64,000 nucleotides of DNA. Origin: Streptomyces sp. NBC_01298. GTDB lineage: Bacteria; Actinomycetota; Actinomycetes; Streptomycetales; Streptomycetaceae. The position numbers and the translations under genes are program-made. This document shows positions 19,829 through 28,467 of the stretch, one piece after another (the stretch's first letter is position 1; each line of letters opens with the position of its first letter). Where the stretch lies: assembly GCF_035978755.1 (NCBI RefSeq), contig NZ_CP108414.1:3844001-3908000 (forward strand), given 5' to 3'. The notes below the pieces were generated by a model. The model saw nothing but the letters and a program-made list of their open reading frames with translations, did not search any database and had not been told where the DNA came from.

Positions 19829-20110
19829 TTAGCGGCGCTTCGACTTCCGGTCGTCCTTGACGTGGCCGCGGAAGGTGCGAGTCGGCGAGAACTCGCCGAG
19901 CTTGTGGCCGACCATCGACTCGGTGACGAACACCGGGACGTGGATCTTGCCGTTGTGCACCGCGATGGTGTGACCCAGCATGGCCGGGATGATCATCGAG
20001 CGACGGGACCAGGTCTTGATGACGTTCTTGGTACCGGCTTCGTTCTGTACGTCCACCTTCTTGATGAGGTGTCCGTCGACGAAGGGTCCCTTCTTGAGAC
20101 TGCGCGGCAT
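19829..20110 (-). CDS. rpsS: 30S ribosomal protein S19
   Basis: 30S head protein of 93 residues, starting [19 protein letters not shown] and containing the signature [22 protein letters not shown]. It follows rplB by 12 bases. Confidence 0.97.
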   Translation of the reverse strand: MPRSLKKGPFVDGHLIKKVDVQNEAGTKNVIKTWSRRSMIIPAMLGHTIAVHNGKIHVPVFVTESMVGHKLGEFSPTRTFRGHVKDDRKSKRR

Positions 20111-20122
20111 CTAAACCCGCTC

Positions 20123-20959
20123 CTAGCGCTTCTTGTTCGTCTTGCGGCGGCGGACGATGTACTTGCTCGAAGCCTTCTTCGGCGAGCGAGTACGACCCTC
20201 CTTCTGACCCCACGGGGAGACCGGGTGACGACCACCGGAGGTCTTACCCTCACCACCACCGTGCGGGTGGTCGACCGGGTTCATCGCGACACCGCGGACG
20301 GAGGGGCGAACGCCCTTCCAGCGCATGCGGCCGGCCTTGCCCCAGTTGATGTTCGACTGCTCGGCGTTGCCGACCTCACCGACGGTGGCGCGGCAGCGCG
20401 CGTCGACGAGACGGATCTCACCGGACGGCATGCGGAGGTGGGCCATGACGCCCTCCTTCGCGAGCAGCTGCACGGAGGCACCAGCGGAGCGGGCGAACTT
20501 GGCGCCGCCACCGGGACGGAGCTCGATCGCGTGGATCGTGGTACCGACCGGGATGTTGCGGAGCGCCAGGTTGTTACCGGGCTTGATGTCGGCCGTGGGG
20601 CCGTTCTCAATCCGGTCGCCCTGCTTCAGGTTCTTCGGCGCAATGATGTAGCGCTTCTCACCGTCGGCGTAGTGCAGGAGCGCGATGCGCGCGGTGCGGT
20701 TGGGGTCGTACTCGATGTGCGCGACCTTGGCCGGCACGCCGTCCTTGTCGTGACGACGGAAGTCGATCACACGGTAGGCGCGCTTGTGGCCGCCACCCTG
20801 GTGTCGAACCGTGATCCGACCGGTGTTGTTACGGCCGCCCTTGCTGTGCAGGGGGCGGACCAGCGACTTCTCCGGCGTGGACCGCGTGATCTCGACAAAG
20901 TCGGCGACGCTGGAGCCACGACGGCCCGGGGTCGTCGGCTTGTACTTGCGGATACCCAT
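20123..20959 (-). CDS. rplB: 50S ribosomal protein L2
   Basis: Needed for peptidyl-transferase activity and subunit association. The protein (278 residues) begins [20 protein letters not shown]. It has [18 protein letters not shown] and the L2 signature [13 protein letters not shown], where the conserved His of the HPHGGGEG motif is present. It lies 39 bases after rplW. Confidence 0.98.
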   Translation of the reverse strand: MGIRKYKPTTPGRRGSSVADFVEITRSTPEKSLVRPLHSKGGRNNTGRITVRHQGGGHKRAYRVIDFRRHDKDGVPAKVAHIEYDPNRTARIALLHYADGEKRYIIAPKNLKQGDRIENGPTADIKPGNNLALRNIPVGTTIHAIELRPGGGAKFARSAGASVQLLAKEGVMAHLRMPSGEIRLVDARCRATVGEVGNAEQSNINWGKAGRMRWKGVRPSVRGVAMNPVDHPHGGGEGKTSGGRHPVSPWGQKEGRTRSPKKASSKYIVRRRKTNKKR

Positions 20960-20998
20960 TTCTCAGTCCTCGTCCGATTCCGGACGACTAGACCTCCG

Positions 20999-21322
20999 TT
21001 AGGAGGCCTGGCCGCCGAAGATGTCGATTCGGTCGCCCTCAGCGAGGGTCACGATGGCGCGCTTGGTGTCAGCGCGCTTGCCAAAACCGGTCTTGGTGCG
21101 CTTGCGCTTACCCTGACGGTTGATCGTGTTGACCCCGGTGACCTTGACCCCGAAGACCGCCTCGACGGCCTGCTTGATCTGAGTCTTGTTGGAGCCGGGC
21201 GCGACGATGAACGTGTACTTGTTCTCGTCCAGCAGCGCGTAGCTCTTCTCCGAGACAACCGGCTTGATCAGCAGGTCGCGCGGGTCATTGAAGGTCTTGC
21301 TGGTAACGGTCGCCTCAGACAT
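20999..21322 (-). CDS. rplW: 50S ribosomal protein L23
   Basis: Exit-tunnel docking site for trigger factor and SRP. The 107 residues contain [20 protein letters not shown] and [20 protein letters not shown]. Its ATG overlaps the rplD stop by one base. Confidence 0.97.
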   Translation of the reverse strand: MSEATVTSKTFNDPRDLLIKPVVSEKSYALLDENKYTFIVAPGSNKTQIKQAVEAVFGVKVTGVNTINRQGKRKRTKTGFGKRADTKRAIVTLAEGDRIDIFGGQAS

Positions 21323-21972
21323 CAGGCGTCGCTCCCTTCGGTCTCATCGGCCTTGGGGCCAGACACGAAGGACTCGAAAGCGGCCTGAGTGAAGACCACG
21401 TCGTCAGAGACGATCACGTCGTACGTGTTCAGCTGGCCCGGCTCCAGGATGTGCACCTGGGGCAGGTTGCGGGCGGACAGCCACGCAGCCTCGTCGGCGC
21501 GCTCGACGACCAGGAGCAGGTTCTTGCGCTCCGAGATCTTGCCGAACAGCGTCTTGGCGGCCTTCGTGGAGGCGGCACCCTCGACCACGCCGGTGACGAC
21601 GTGGATGCGGGAGTGACGCGCACGGTCCGAGAGGGCACCGCGGAGGGCGGCGGCCTTCATCTTCTTCGGGGTCCGCTGCGAGTAGTCACGCGGCTGCGGG
21701 CCGTGGACGACGCCACCGCCAACGAACTGCGGAGCGCGGGTGGAACCCTGGCGAGCGCGGCCGGTGCCCTTCTGGCGGTACGGCTTGCGGCCACCACCAC
21801 GGACTTCGCCACGACGCTTGGTCTTGTGCGTGCCCTGACGGGCAGCGGCCAGCTGAGCGACGACGACCTGGTGGATCAGCGGAACGCTGGTCTTCGCGTC
21901 GAAGATCTCCGCGGGGAGCTCGACGGTACCGGCCTTGTCGCCTGCCGGCGAAAGGATGTCAATGGTGCTCAT
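21322..21972 (-). CDS. rplD: 50S ribosomal protein L4
   Basis: Exit-tunnel protein and, in E. coli, the S10 operon autoregulator. Starting at the ATG at 21972 gives 216 residues opening [15 protein letters not shown]. The tunnel loop includes [20 protein letters not shown] and [13 protein letters not shown]. It starts four bases after rplC. Whether L4 regulates this operon through the long rpsJ leader is unknown. Confidence 0.97.
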   Translation of the reverse strand: MSTIDILSPAGDKAGTVELPAEIFDAKTSVPLIHQVVVAQLAAARQGTHKTKRRGEVRGGGRKPYRQKGTGRARQGSTRAPQFVGGGVVHGPQPRDYSQRTPKKMKAAALRGALSDRARHSRIHVVTGVVEGAASTKAAKTLFGKISERKNLLLVVERADEAAWLSARNLPQVHILEPGQLNTYDVIVSDDVVFTQAAFESFVSGPKADETEGSDA

Positions 21973-21976
21973 TAAC

Positions 21977-22621
21977 TCAAGCCCCCTTAACCGCGGTACG
22001 GACCAGGACGAGGCCGCCGTTCGGACCGGGGACTGCACCCTTGATGAGGAGCAGACCCTTCTCCGCGTCAACCGCGTGGATGGTCAGGTTCTGGGTGGTG
22101 ACGCGCTCGTTGCCCATGCGACCGGCCATGCGCATGCCCTTGAAGACACGCCCAGGGGTGGCGCAGCCACCGATCGAACCGGGGGAGCGGTGCTTGCGCT
22201 GGACGCCGTGGCCGGCGCCGAGGCCCTTGAAGTTGTGACGCTTCATGACACCGGCGAAGCCCTTGCCCTTGCTGTTGCCCGTGACGTCAACCTTGACGCC
22301 GGACTCGAACACGGCAGCCGTGATCTCCTGGCCGAGCGTGTACTCGCTGGCGTCGGAGGTACGGAGCTCCACCAGGTGGCGGCGGGGGGTGACGTCAGCC
22401 TTGGCGAAGTGACCCTTGAGGGGCTTGTTCACCTTGCGCGGGTCGATCTCGCCGAAGGCGATCTGGACCGACTCGTAGCCGTCGACGTCGTTCGTACGGA
22501 CCTGGGTAACAACGCAGGGCCCGGCCTTGACCACGGTCACCGGGACGACACGGTTGTTCTCGTCCCAGACCTGGGTCATGCCGAGCTTCTCGCCCAGGAC
22601 GCCCTTGATCTGCTTTGCCAT
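21977..22621 (-). CDS. rplC: 50S ribosomal protein L3
   Basis: Early assembly protein close to the peptidyl-transferase centre. The 214 residues begin [20 protein letters not shown] and contain the signature [20 protein letters not shown]. The Gln in HGVQ is the methylated position in E. coli. It starts 14 bases after rpsJ. Confidence 0.97.
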   Translation of the reverse strand: MAKQIKGVLGEKLGMTQVWDENNRVVPVTVVKAGPCVVTQVRTNDVDGYESVQIAFGEIDPRKVNKPLKGHFAKADVTPRRHLVELRTSDASEYTLGQEITAAVFESGVKVDVTGNSKGKGFAGVMKRHNFKGLGAGHGVQRKHRSPGSIGGCATPGRVFKGMRMAGRMGNERVTTQNLTIHAVDAEKGLLLIKGAVPGPNGGLVLVRTAVKGA

Positions 22622-22635
22622 CTTCTCCGTGCCTC

Positions 22636-22944
22636 TCAGAGCTTGATCTCGATGTCAACGCCGGCCGGAAGGTCCAGGCGCATCAGCGAGTCAACGGTCT
22701 TGGGCGTCGGGTCGAGGATGTCGATCAGGCGCTTGTGAGTGCGCATCTCGAAGTGCTCGCGCGAGTCCTTGTACTTGTGCGGCGACTTGATGACGCAGTA
22801 CACGTTCTTCTCAGTGGGCAGCGGCACCGGGCCCGCGACCGACGCACCAGTGCGCGTCACCGTCTCGACGATCTTCTTCGCCGACGAATCGATGACCTCG
22901 TGGTCGTAGGCCTTGAGCCGGATGCGGATCTTCTGTCCCGCCAT
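22636..22944 (-). CDS. rpsJ: 30S ribosomal protein S10 (NusE)
   Basis: 30S head protein that also links NusG/NusB to RNA polymerase. The 102 residues begin [20 protein letters not shown] and include the S10 signature [16 protein letters not shown]. It is first in the S10-spc cluster. The leader upstream is long (roughly 390 bases) and carries a conserved-looking hairpin and a strong promoter. Confidence 0.98.
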   Translation of the reverse strand: MAGQKIRIRLKAYDHEVIDSSAKKIVETVTRTGASVAGPVPLPTEKNVYCVIKSPHKYKDSREHFEMRTHKRLIDILDPTPKTVDSLMRLDLPAGVDIEIKL

Positions 22945-23019
22945 GGCTACTCCGTAGTCCTGTCTGTTGTGGAAACGCTCTGGTTCTCGGCCGGCTGCGG
23001 ATCGCTCCGCCGCTCTCCT

Positions 23020-23036
23020 CCGACCCACGCGGTCGG
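23020..23036 (-). promoter_or_regulatory. Leader hairpin shared with rpsL leader
   Basis: In the rpsJ mRNA the 17 bases CCGACCGCGTGGGTCGG fold as a 6-bp stem with a GCGTG loop, 76-92 bases before the start codon. Exactly the same 17 bases occur in the rpsL leader at 36568-36584. The rest of the roughly 480-base gap upstream of rpsJ holds no convincing gene. Confidence 0.5.
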
Positions 23037-23337
23037 GCGTGTCGCGCTCCCTCTACAGAAAATTCCCATACGGAAATTCCCTCGTCCAAGGGGGCGCGGT
23101 CCCAAGACCGCAGATCGGGGGCAAACACCCACCGAGTACCTGGCAGGCACCGTGCTGACGCTTCCCAGAAGATTCCCGTACGTCCGCCCCATTGCTGCCC
23201 CGAGAGGCAGGTAAGGCGACGAGTACTGTGGGACTCGCTTCCGGTCCTCCCGGCGGGAGGCGCGCAGCATCGGCACACGGCCGAGCAACTTGAGTAGTCT
23301 GCCATACGAGACACGTACCTGGCCAATCGGGCGGAAG

Positions 23338-23365
23338 AGAATACCTCGCCACGCTGCGTGGTCAA
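23338..23365 (-). promoter_or_regulatory. Candidate rpsJ (S10 operon) promoter
   Basis: TTGACC, a 16-base spacer and TATTCT on the minus strand are close to the HrdB/sigma-70 consensus. It would give a leader of about 390 bases. The -35 box is inside an inverted repeat (GCTGCGTGG ... CCACGCAGC, 23353-23380) that could be the terminator of the gene upstream or an operator. Confidence 0.6.
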
Positions 23366-23427
23366 GCCGCACCACGCAGCAGGGGGTCTCGCGGGGTCCG
23401 GCGGGGCCCCTCTTCGGACCGGCGGCG

Positions 23428-25221
23428 TCAGTGGTGACGCCAGAGCACCCAGCCGTGCTTCCTGCTCGCCCCGGCCACGTACCAGCCCGCGGGCGCCTGC
23501 GCCCAGGTGTCCTCCGGCCTGGTGTCCTTCCAGGTCAGCCTCAGTACGGCGGCGTCCGCGCCGGCCGGCGGCAGCTCGCCGCGCTTGAGGTCCCTGGTCC
23601 AGACCCGCCCGTCGTACACCTCGTACCCCTGGGCCATCCGCAGTTCCCAGTTCGTGCTCGGGTCCATCACCAGGTTCTCCCCCGGCTCCAGCCCCGCCGC
23701 CCCGGTGAAGCCCAGGGCGTCGCACTCGTGCTGCTGGGCGCGCGGGACCGCCACGTGCGAGGTCACCGCCACCGTCGCGTACGCGGCGAACACGGCCAGC
23801 GCCGCCGCCACGGCCCAGACCGCCCGGCGCCCGACGGCGATCCGCAGGACCACGCAGACGGCGAACACCAGCAGGGCTCCGGCCGTGGTCCGCCCCATGT
23901 GCAGCTTCGTCCACTCCGCGGCCAGGAACAGCGCGTCCGGCATCGCCCACGGGATGATGGCCACCTTGTGGAGGCGTTCGCCCACCACCTGGACGACGAC
24001 CCCGCCCGTCACCACGGCGAACAGCACGGCGCCCGCCACCAGCCGCAGCAGCGCACCGGTCCGGGCCCGCCGCAGCGTCGCGACGCCGACCACGAAGAAC
24101 GCCGGCAGCAGCGGGGCCAGGTAGCGGGCGTAGATCCAGTTGTCGACCCGGCGGTCCCCCGGCAGTCCCGCGGCGGAGGCGAGCGCGATCCCGCACAGCA
24201 GGGCGACCATCACGAAGGAGACCACCCGCGAGGCCCGGGTGAAGCGGGAGCTGAACACCGCGAACACGCACAGGACGATGGCGAGCGCGCCGAAGCCCCA
24301 GGACGAGACCGAGAAGTACCAGAACTGGCCGATCATGCGCGTCACCGTGCGGCGCAGCAGTTCGGGGTCGACGAGGGCGTCCAGGACCTTCGTGCCCACC
24401 GAGCTCGGCGGCTGGTCCTTGAACTGAGCTTCCAGCCAGACGGCCAGCAGCCGGGCGCCCACCACGGAGACCGCGAGCCCGCCCCAGGCCGCGAGCGCGG
24501 CCCGCCGCGGCGCCCACCGCCGGACGAGCGCGCCGAGGAAGACCGCCGCCGTGAGGGCCACCACGACCCCGCCCCGGTCGTGCACCGCCATGGCGTAGCC
24601 GGCCAGCAGGCCGGCCCCCGCCCCGTGCCACGCCCGGCGCCGGGCGTCGCCCTCGGTCAGCCAGCCGTGCAGCGTGATCAGCCAGCCGAGCAGGACCACG
24701 GGGAACACCGTGTCCGACATGGCGAACTCGGCATAGAAGACCACGGGCGGCATCAGCGCGGCCGCCGTGGCGGTCGTGAAGGAGAGCCCCCTGGACAGGT
24801 CGAGCCTGCGCAGGGCGGCGTAGGCCAGCAGGAAGACGAGCGCGTTCAGCAGCGTGTTGATGCCCAGGACCAGCTGGTACGCGGTGACCGGGTCGTCCGC
24901 GATCCGCAGGGCCGGGGAGATGAGGAGCGGATAGCCGCCGGGGATGACCGATCCGACCGGCATCTCCGTGGTCGGCCGCCCCGCGAGCACCCGGGCCAGG
25001 ACGAGGTACGAGGACTCGTCCGCCTGGACCGACGGGTGCGTGCCGCCCCACACCAGCCAGAGGCGGAACAGCACCTGCGCCACGTATCCGGCGAGGAGCG
25101 CCGCCGGCCAGAACCACCGCCGGCCGAGGAGGGACGTCCGCAGTGCGAGGAGCCGTCCGGAGCCGGTCGAAGGCCCGGAACTCCGGGGATCCGACACCTC
25201 GTTGGCTCCCGCTTCGCCCAT
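23428..25221 (-). CDS. GT-C type integral membrane glycosyltransferase
   Basis: Product not known precisely. The 597-residue protein has a short cytoplasmic N-terminus, then about ten or more hydrophobic segments, and a soluble C-terminal part of roughly 130 residues. The first outer loop carries THPSVQADESSYLVLARVLA and SVIPGGYPLLISP. The paired acidic residues (DE) there are typical of GT-C enzymes that take sugars from polyprenyl-phosphate carriers outside the membrane. ATG at 25221 is used; in-frame codons upstream run over the divergent gene's start. It is divergent from the gene at 25394 with a 172-base shared promoter region. Confidence 0.65.
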   Translation of the reverse strand: MGEAGANEVSDPRSSGPSTGSGRLLALRTSLLGRRWFWPAALLAGYVAQVLFRLWLVWGGTHPSVQADESSYLVLARVLAGRPTTEMPVGSVIPGGYPLLISPALRIADDPVTAYQLVLGINTLLNALVFLLAYAALRRLDLSRGLSFTTATAAALMPPVVFYAEFAMSDTVFPVVLLGWLITLHGWLTEGDARRRAWHGAGAGLLAGYAMAVHDRGGVVVALTAAVFLGALVRRWAPRRAALAAWGGLAVSVVGARLLAVWLEAQFKDQPPSSVGTKVLDALVDPELLRRTVTRMIGQFWYFSVSSWGFGALAIVLCVFAVFSSRFTRASRVVSFVMVALLCGIALASAAGLPGDRRVDNWIYARYLAPLLPAFFVVGVATLRRARTGALLRLVAGAVLFAVVTGGVVVQVVGERLHKVAIIPWAMPDALFLAAEWTKLHMGRTTAGALLVFAVCVVLRIAVGRRAVWAVAAALAVFAAYATVAVTSHVAVPRAQQHECDALGFTGAAGLEPGENLVMDPSTNWELRMAQGYEVYDGRVWTRDLKRGELPPAGADAAVLRLTWKDTRPEDTWAQAPAGWYVAGASRKHGWVLWRHH

Positions 25222-25393
25222 CGTTTCCGTTCCCGACCGCACCCCTGGCACTTCCCGTTCACTTGAGACCGCGTCCGCGCACGCGAGTGCGGTGGCGGCA
25301 GTCGCAACGGTACCAACGGGGCCGAACGGGGGACCTCGAAGAGGGCGGCCCGAGGTCATGGCGGGCGGCCTCGTGACGGTAAAGTCAACGGAC

Positions 25394-27055
25394 ATGACTG
25401 TCACCGCTCCCGCGCCCGCCCCGGTAGCCGAGCACCGGGCCCCGAGCGGCTCCAGTGGTCGGATATCCCGCGCTTTCGCCCTCACGGCCGCCGAGGCGGC
25501 CGTGTCCGTTTCCGCGGCGATCCTCCTGGTCCTGCTGAGCATGCGCCTCGACGTGAACCCCATGCGGCGGATCGGGCAGGTCAGCGGCCTGGCCGGCATC
25601 CAGCTGCGGCTCCTGGTGCTGCTGGCCGCGACCGTGGTGCTCTACCTGGTCCTGACCCGGTGGATGCCGAGTGCGGCGGTGCGGATCAGCGCGGCGGCCG
25701 TGGCCGGCCTGGCCACCGGTGTGACCGCGAGCGGCAGCGTGGTGGCCCTGCGGGGCACCTCCTGGACGTTCAACGCGTACGGCGGCGACGTCGGCAACCT
25801 GCAGCAGTGGGCGTACCACGTCATGGACGGGGTGCCGCTGCTGCCCGAGTACCCGCCGGGCTTCCCGTACCTGCTGGCGTGGGTCTCCCAGCTGTTCTTC
25901 GACGGCAACGCCTCGGTCGCCGTCAAGTGGGTCATGATCGGCTTCCTGGCGATCTCCGGACCGGCCGCCTACCTGGCCTGGCGCATGCTGCTGCCGCCGC
26001 TGTGGGCCCTCGGCATCGGCGTCACGGCCTCCCTGCCGCTGATGGAGCCGTACAAGCCGTACTCCCCCGTCGTCCTGATCATCGTCATCCCCGTGCTGGC
26101 CAAGCTCGCGCAGGTGGTGATGGAGTCCGCGAAGTACGGGCGCAAGCTCTCGCTCGCGATCGGTGCGGGTCTCGGAGCACTGCTCGCCGCGCTGTTCCTG
26201 CTGTACGCGGGCTGGTTCGTGTGGTCCGCGGTCGGCGTGATCGTGCTCTTCGCCGTGATCCTGACCGGCCGCGCCCGCTCGGGCGGGGTGCGCGGGCTGG
26301 TGGACGCGGTGCTGCCGCTGGCGGCGACCAGCGTCGTCTTCCTCGCGCTGGCGGGGCCGTACATGATCCGCCTGCTCCGTGCGAGCGGATCGACCAAGGA
26401 CACCTACTTCTACTTCGACTCCGCCAGCGACCCGGCCTACTTCGCCATGCAGGGCTCGGCCTTCCCCGGCCCGCTGCGCTCCCTCGGGTGGCCGCTGCCG
26501 GGCGAACTCGGCGGCGTCGGCCTCTTCACCATCCTGCTGGTGGTCGGCCTGGGCGCGGTCATCGCCCTCGGCCTGCGCCAGCCGCTGGTGCTGACCCTGC
26601 TGGCCTGCACCGGCAGCGCCTTCCTGCTGCGCTACTGGTACGCCTCGCACATGTCGGCCGAGGGCGCGGTGCAGCTGTACCCGCGCACCAGCCTGCAGAT
26701 CGTCTACTGCATGCTCGCGCTGTGTGGCCTGGCCGTGTACCTCGGCGCGCAGCGGATCGCGGCGTGGACCCGGGCCAACGAGGGGCGGATCCCCGGCCGG
26801 GACGCCCTGCGGGCGGCCGGGCGCAGGCCCCGGGCCGCGGTGATCGGGGTGCTGGTCTCGCTCGGGCTCCTCTTCGGCTCGGCCGGCTCGGCCACGGCCG
26901 ACGCCTACATGCCGAGGAAGCCTTCCGAGAACACCCTCGGCACCCTCGCCTGGACCTCGCACGTGACGGGCAACCCCAACGGCAAGTGCTCGAAGTACGC
27001 CCCGCGCGGCAAGTGCTCGACGTACACCCCGCTGCAGCGCACGAAGAAGAACTGA
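25394..27055 (+). CDS. GT-C membrane glycosyltransferase, arabinosyltransferase (AftA)-like
   Basis: A 553-residue polytopic protein. The first outer loop has the acidic motif AYGGDVGNLQQWAYHV followed by PEYPPGFPYLLAW. The GGD plus YPP arrangement recalls galactan arabinofuranosyltransferases (GT85, AftA) of mycolic-acid bacteria, which use decaprenyl-phospho-arabinose. Streptomyces lacks the mycobacterial arabinogalactan, so the true substrate is unclear. After the last membrane segment is a short outer tail with two 9-residue repeats, GKCSKYAPR and GKCSTYTPL. Start is ATG at 25394; upstream GTG codons are possible. It ends at a bidirectional terminator. Confidence 0.6.
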   Translation: MTVTAPAPAPVAEHRAPSGSSGRISRAFALTAAEAAVSVSAAILLVLLSMRLDVNPMRRIGQVSGLAGIQLRLLVLLAATVVLYLVLTRWMPSAAVRISAAAVAGLATGVTASGSVVALRGTSWTFNAYGGDVGNLQQWAYHVMDGVPLLPEYPPGFPYLLAWVSQLFFDGNASVAVKWVMIGFLAISGPAAYLAWRMLLPPLWALGIGVTASLPLMEPYKPYSPVVLIIVIPVLAKLAQVVMESAKYGRKLSLAIGAGLGALLAALFLLYAGWFVWSAVGVIVLFAVILTGRARSGGVRGLVDAVLPLAATSVVFLALAGPYMIRLLRASGSTKDTYFYFDSASDPAYFAMQGSAFPGPLRSLGWPLPGELGGVGLFTILLVVGLGAVIALGLRQPLVLTLLACTGSAFLLRYWYASHMSAEGAVQLYPRTSLQIVYCMLALCGLAVYLGAQRIAAWTRANEGRIPGRDALRAAGRRPRAAVIGVLVSLGLLFGSAGSATADAYMPRKPSENTLGTLAWTSHVTGNPNGKCSKYAPRGKCSTYTPLQRTKKN

Positions 27056-27080
27056 CGCGCGCGGGGCACGCAGCGGCAAG

Positions 27081-27120
27081 AACGGCCCGCCTCCGGTCCT
27101 CGGACCGGAGGTGGGCCGTT
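27081..27120. terminator. Bidirectional terminator between convergent genes
   Basis: Nineteen-base arms (AACGGCCCGCCTCCGGTCC and complement, one mismatch) with a two-base centre lie between the converging 25394 and 29237-27130 transcription units. Confidence 0.85.
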
Positions 27121-27129
27121 CTCCGTTCC

Positions 27130-28029
27130 TCAGCCCCGCCCGGCCGTGAAGGCGTGCCGGGCCAGCGTGCGGGCGCCCGCCCGGTGGCCGCGGCCCAGGG
27201 CGCCGGGCAGCATGCGCAGGGCGTGCAGGCGGGAGCCGTAGCGAAGCCGGGCGGCGCGGGCGGCCCTGGGCCAGCCGCGGGCCTCCATCCGCTCGGCGAC
27301 GGCCGAGAAGTAGCGCTCGGACTCGGTGAAGCGGGTACCGGAGACGGCCTGGACGGAGGATTCGCTGTCCGCGTGGCGGCGGTACTGGAACACCGTGGTG
27401 GACGCGTCGATCACCATCCGCTCGCCGGCTTCGAGCAGGTCGACGACGAGGGCCAGGTCCAGGAGCACCGAGTAGCCGTCCCGGAAGTTCACCCGGCGCA
27501 GTGCCGGACCGCGCCAGGTGATCGACGGGAAGTAGAGCCAGTTCCCGCGCAGGACGCTGGCGGCCAGCTCCTCACCGGACATCACGGCCCGGCCCTTGAC
27601 CCGGGGGGCGAACATCCACTGCTTGGCCGCGTCGGGCAGGCCCCGCGCGACCCGTCCCGAGCCGTCGATCACCTCGACGCCGGGCTGGACCATGCCGATC
27701 CCCGGGTGGGCGTCGAGGATTCCGCGCACGGTCGCCAGGTAGTGGGGGTGCAGCAGGTCGTCGCAGCCCATGATGACGACGTGGTCGGCCTCGGAGAGCT
27801 CGACGCACTTCTGGAAGTTCTTCGTGATGCCGAGGTTGCGCTCGTTGCGCAGGTACCGCACCCGCGCGTCGCCCAGCCCCTCGAACCAGCCGGGCACCTC
27901 CGGTTCCCCGCCGTCGTCGATCACGACGAGCCGGAAGTCCCGGTCGGTCTGGGCCAGGACGCTGCGGACCGCGTCCTGCATCTGCCCCACGTCCCCGTAG
28001 TACGGGAGCATGAAGTCGAAGGACCCCAT
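27130..28029 (-). CDS. Glycosyltransferase family 2 protein
   Basis: A GT-A fold enzyme of 299 residues with no clear membrane segment. The N-terminal nucleotide-sugar site reads FMLPYYGDVGQMQDAVRSVL, then VIDDGG. The metal-binding region is HVVIMGCDDLLHPHYL near residue 90, where DD plays the DxD role. These match GT2 enzymes that build surface polysaccharides; donor and acceptor are not predictable. It starts six bases after the DUF2304 gene, so it is the third gene of a GT2-DUF2304-GT2 operon. Confidence 0.8.
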   Translation of the reverse strand: MGSFDFMLPYYGDVGQMQDAVRSVLAQTDRDFRLVVIDDGGEPEVPGWFEGLGDARVRYLRNERNLGITKNFQKCVELSEADHVVIMGCDDLLHPHYLATVRGILDAHPGIGMVQPGVEVIDGSGRVARGLPDAAKQWMFAPRVKGRAVMSGEELAASVLRGNWLYFPSITWRGPALRRVNFRDGYSVLLDLALVVDLLEAGERMVIDASTTVFQYRRHADSESSVQAVSGTRFTESERYFSAVAERMEARGWPRAARAARLRYGSRLHALRMLPGALGRGHRAGARTLARHAFTAGRG

Positions 28030-28035
28030 GGGGCG

Positions 28036-28467
28036 TCAGACCTTCACGGAGTCCGTGCCGGTGGAGGACTCGGTGGACGACTCGGCGGCGGCCGCGGGGG
28101 CGTGGTCGTTCGCGCCGAGCCGGACGTCGTTGTGCCGCAGGCCTTCGTTGATGGCGACGGTGCGGGCGAGGTCGGTGATCTTCTTCTCCAGCGACCGGAA
28201 GCGCAGGAAGGTGTTGAGGGTGAGGAAGCCCATCGCAAGGACCATCACGTAGAGCACCAGGTCGGTGCCGCGGCCGACGCCGAGGTGCTGGGCGACCCAG
28301 GTGACGTCGGTCGGGCGGAGCACCGCGTACACGTTGACGACGACGAAGGCCGAGAAGGCTATGCGCTTCCAGGCCCGGTTCTGGGCCTGGCTCCAGGTCC
28401 GGATGAACATCAGTGCCATGGACACCGAACCCGCGATCAGCAGCAGCTGAATCCAGAAGTACTTCAT
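28036..28467 (-). CDS. Small membrane protein, DUF2304 family
   Basis: A 143-residue protein with about three hydrophobic segments (residues 4-20, 35-55 and 75-95) followed by a charged helical tail (FRSLEKKITDLARTVAINEG) and an Ala/Ser-rich end. This resembles DUF2304, which is found beside GT2 polyprenyl-phosphate glycosyltransferases. Its ATG overlaps the stop of the GT2 gene upstream by four bases (ATGA). It may anchor that GT2 or help move the lipid-linked sugar; both are inference. Confidence 0.75.
   Translation of the reverse strand: MKYFWIQLLLIAGSVSMALMFIRTWSQAQNRAWKRIAFSAFVVVNVYAVLRPTDVTWVAQHLGVGRGTDLVLYVMVLAMGFLTLNTFLRFRSLEKKITDLARTVAINEGLRHNDVRLGANDHAPAAAAESSTESSTGTDSVKV

Noticed and set aside
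22811..25117. 768-codon minus-strand frame across the rpsJ leader and the GT-C gene
   Set aside because: It is out of frame with the membrane protein, runs through promoter and leader, and is Ala/Gly/Arg-rich without motifs. The overlapping frame with membrane segments is the real gene.
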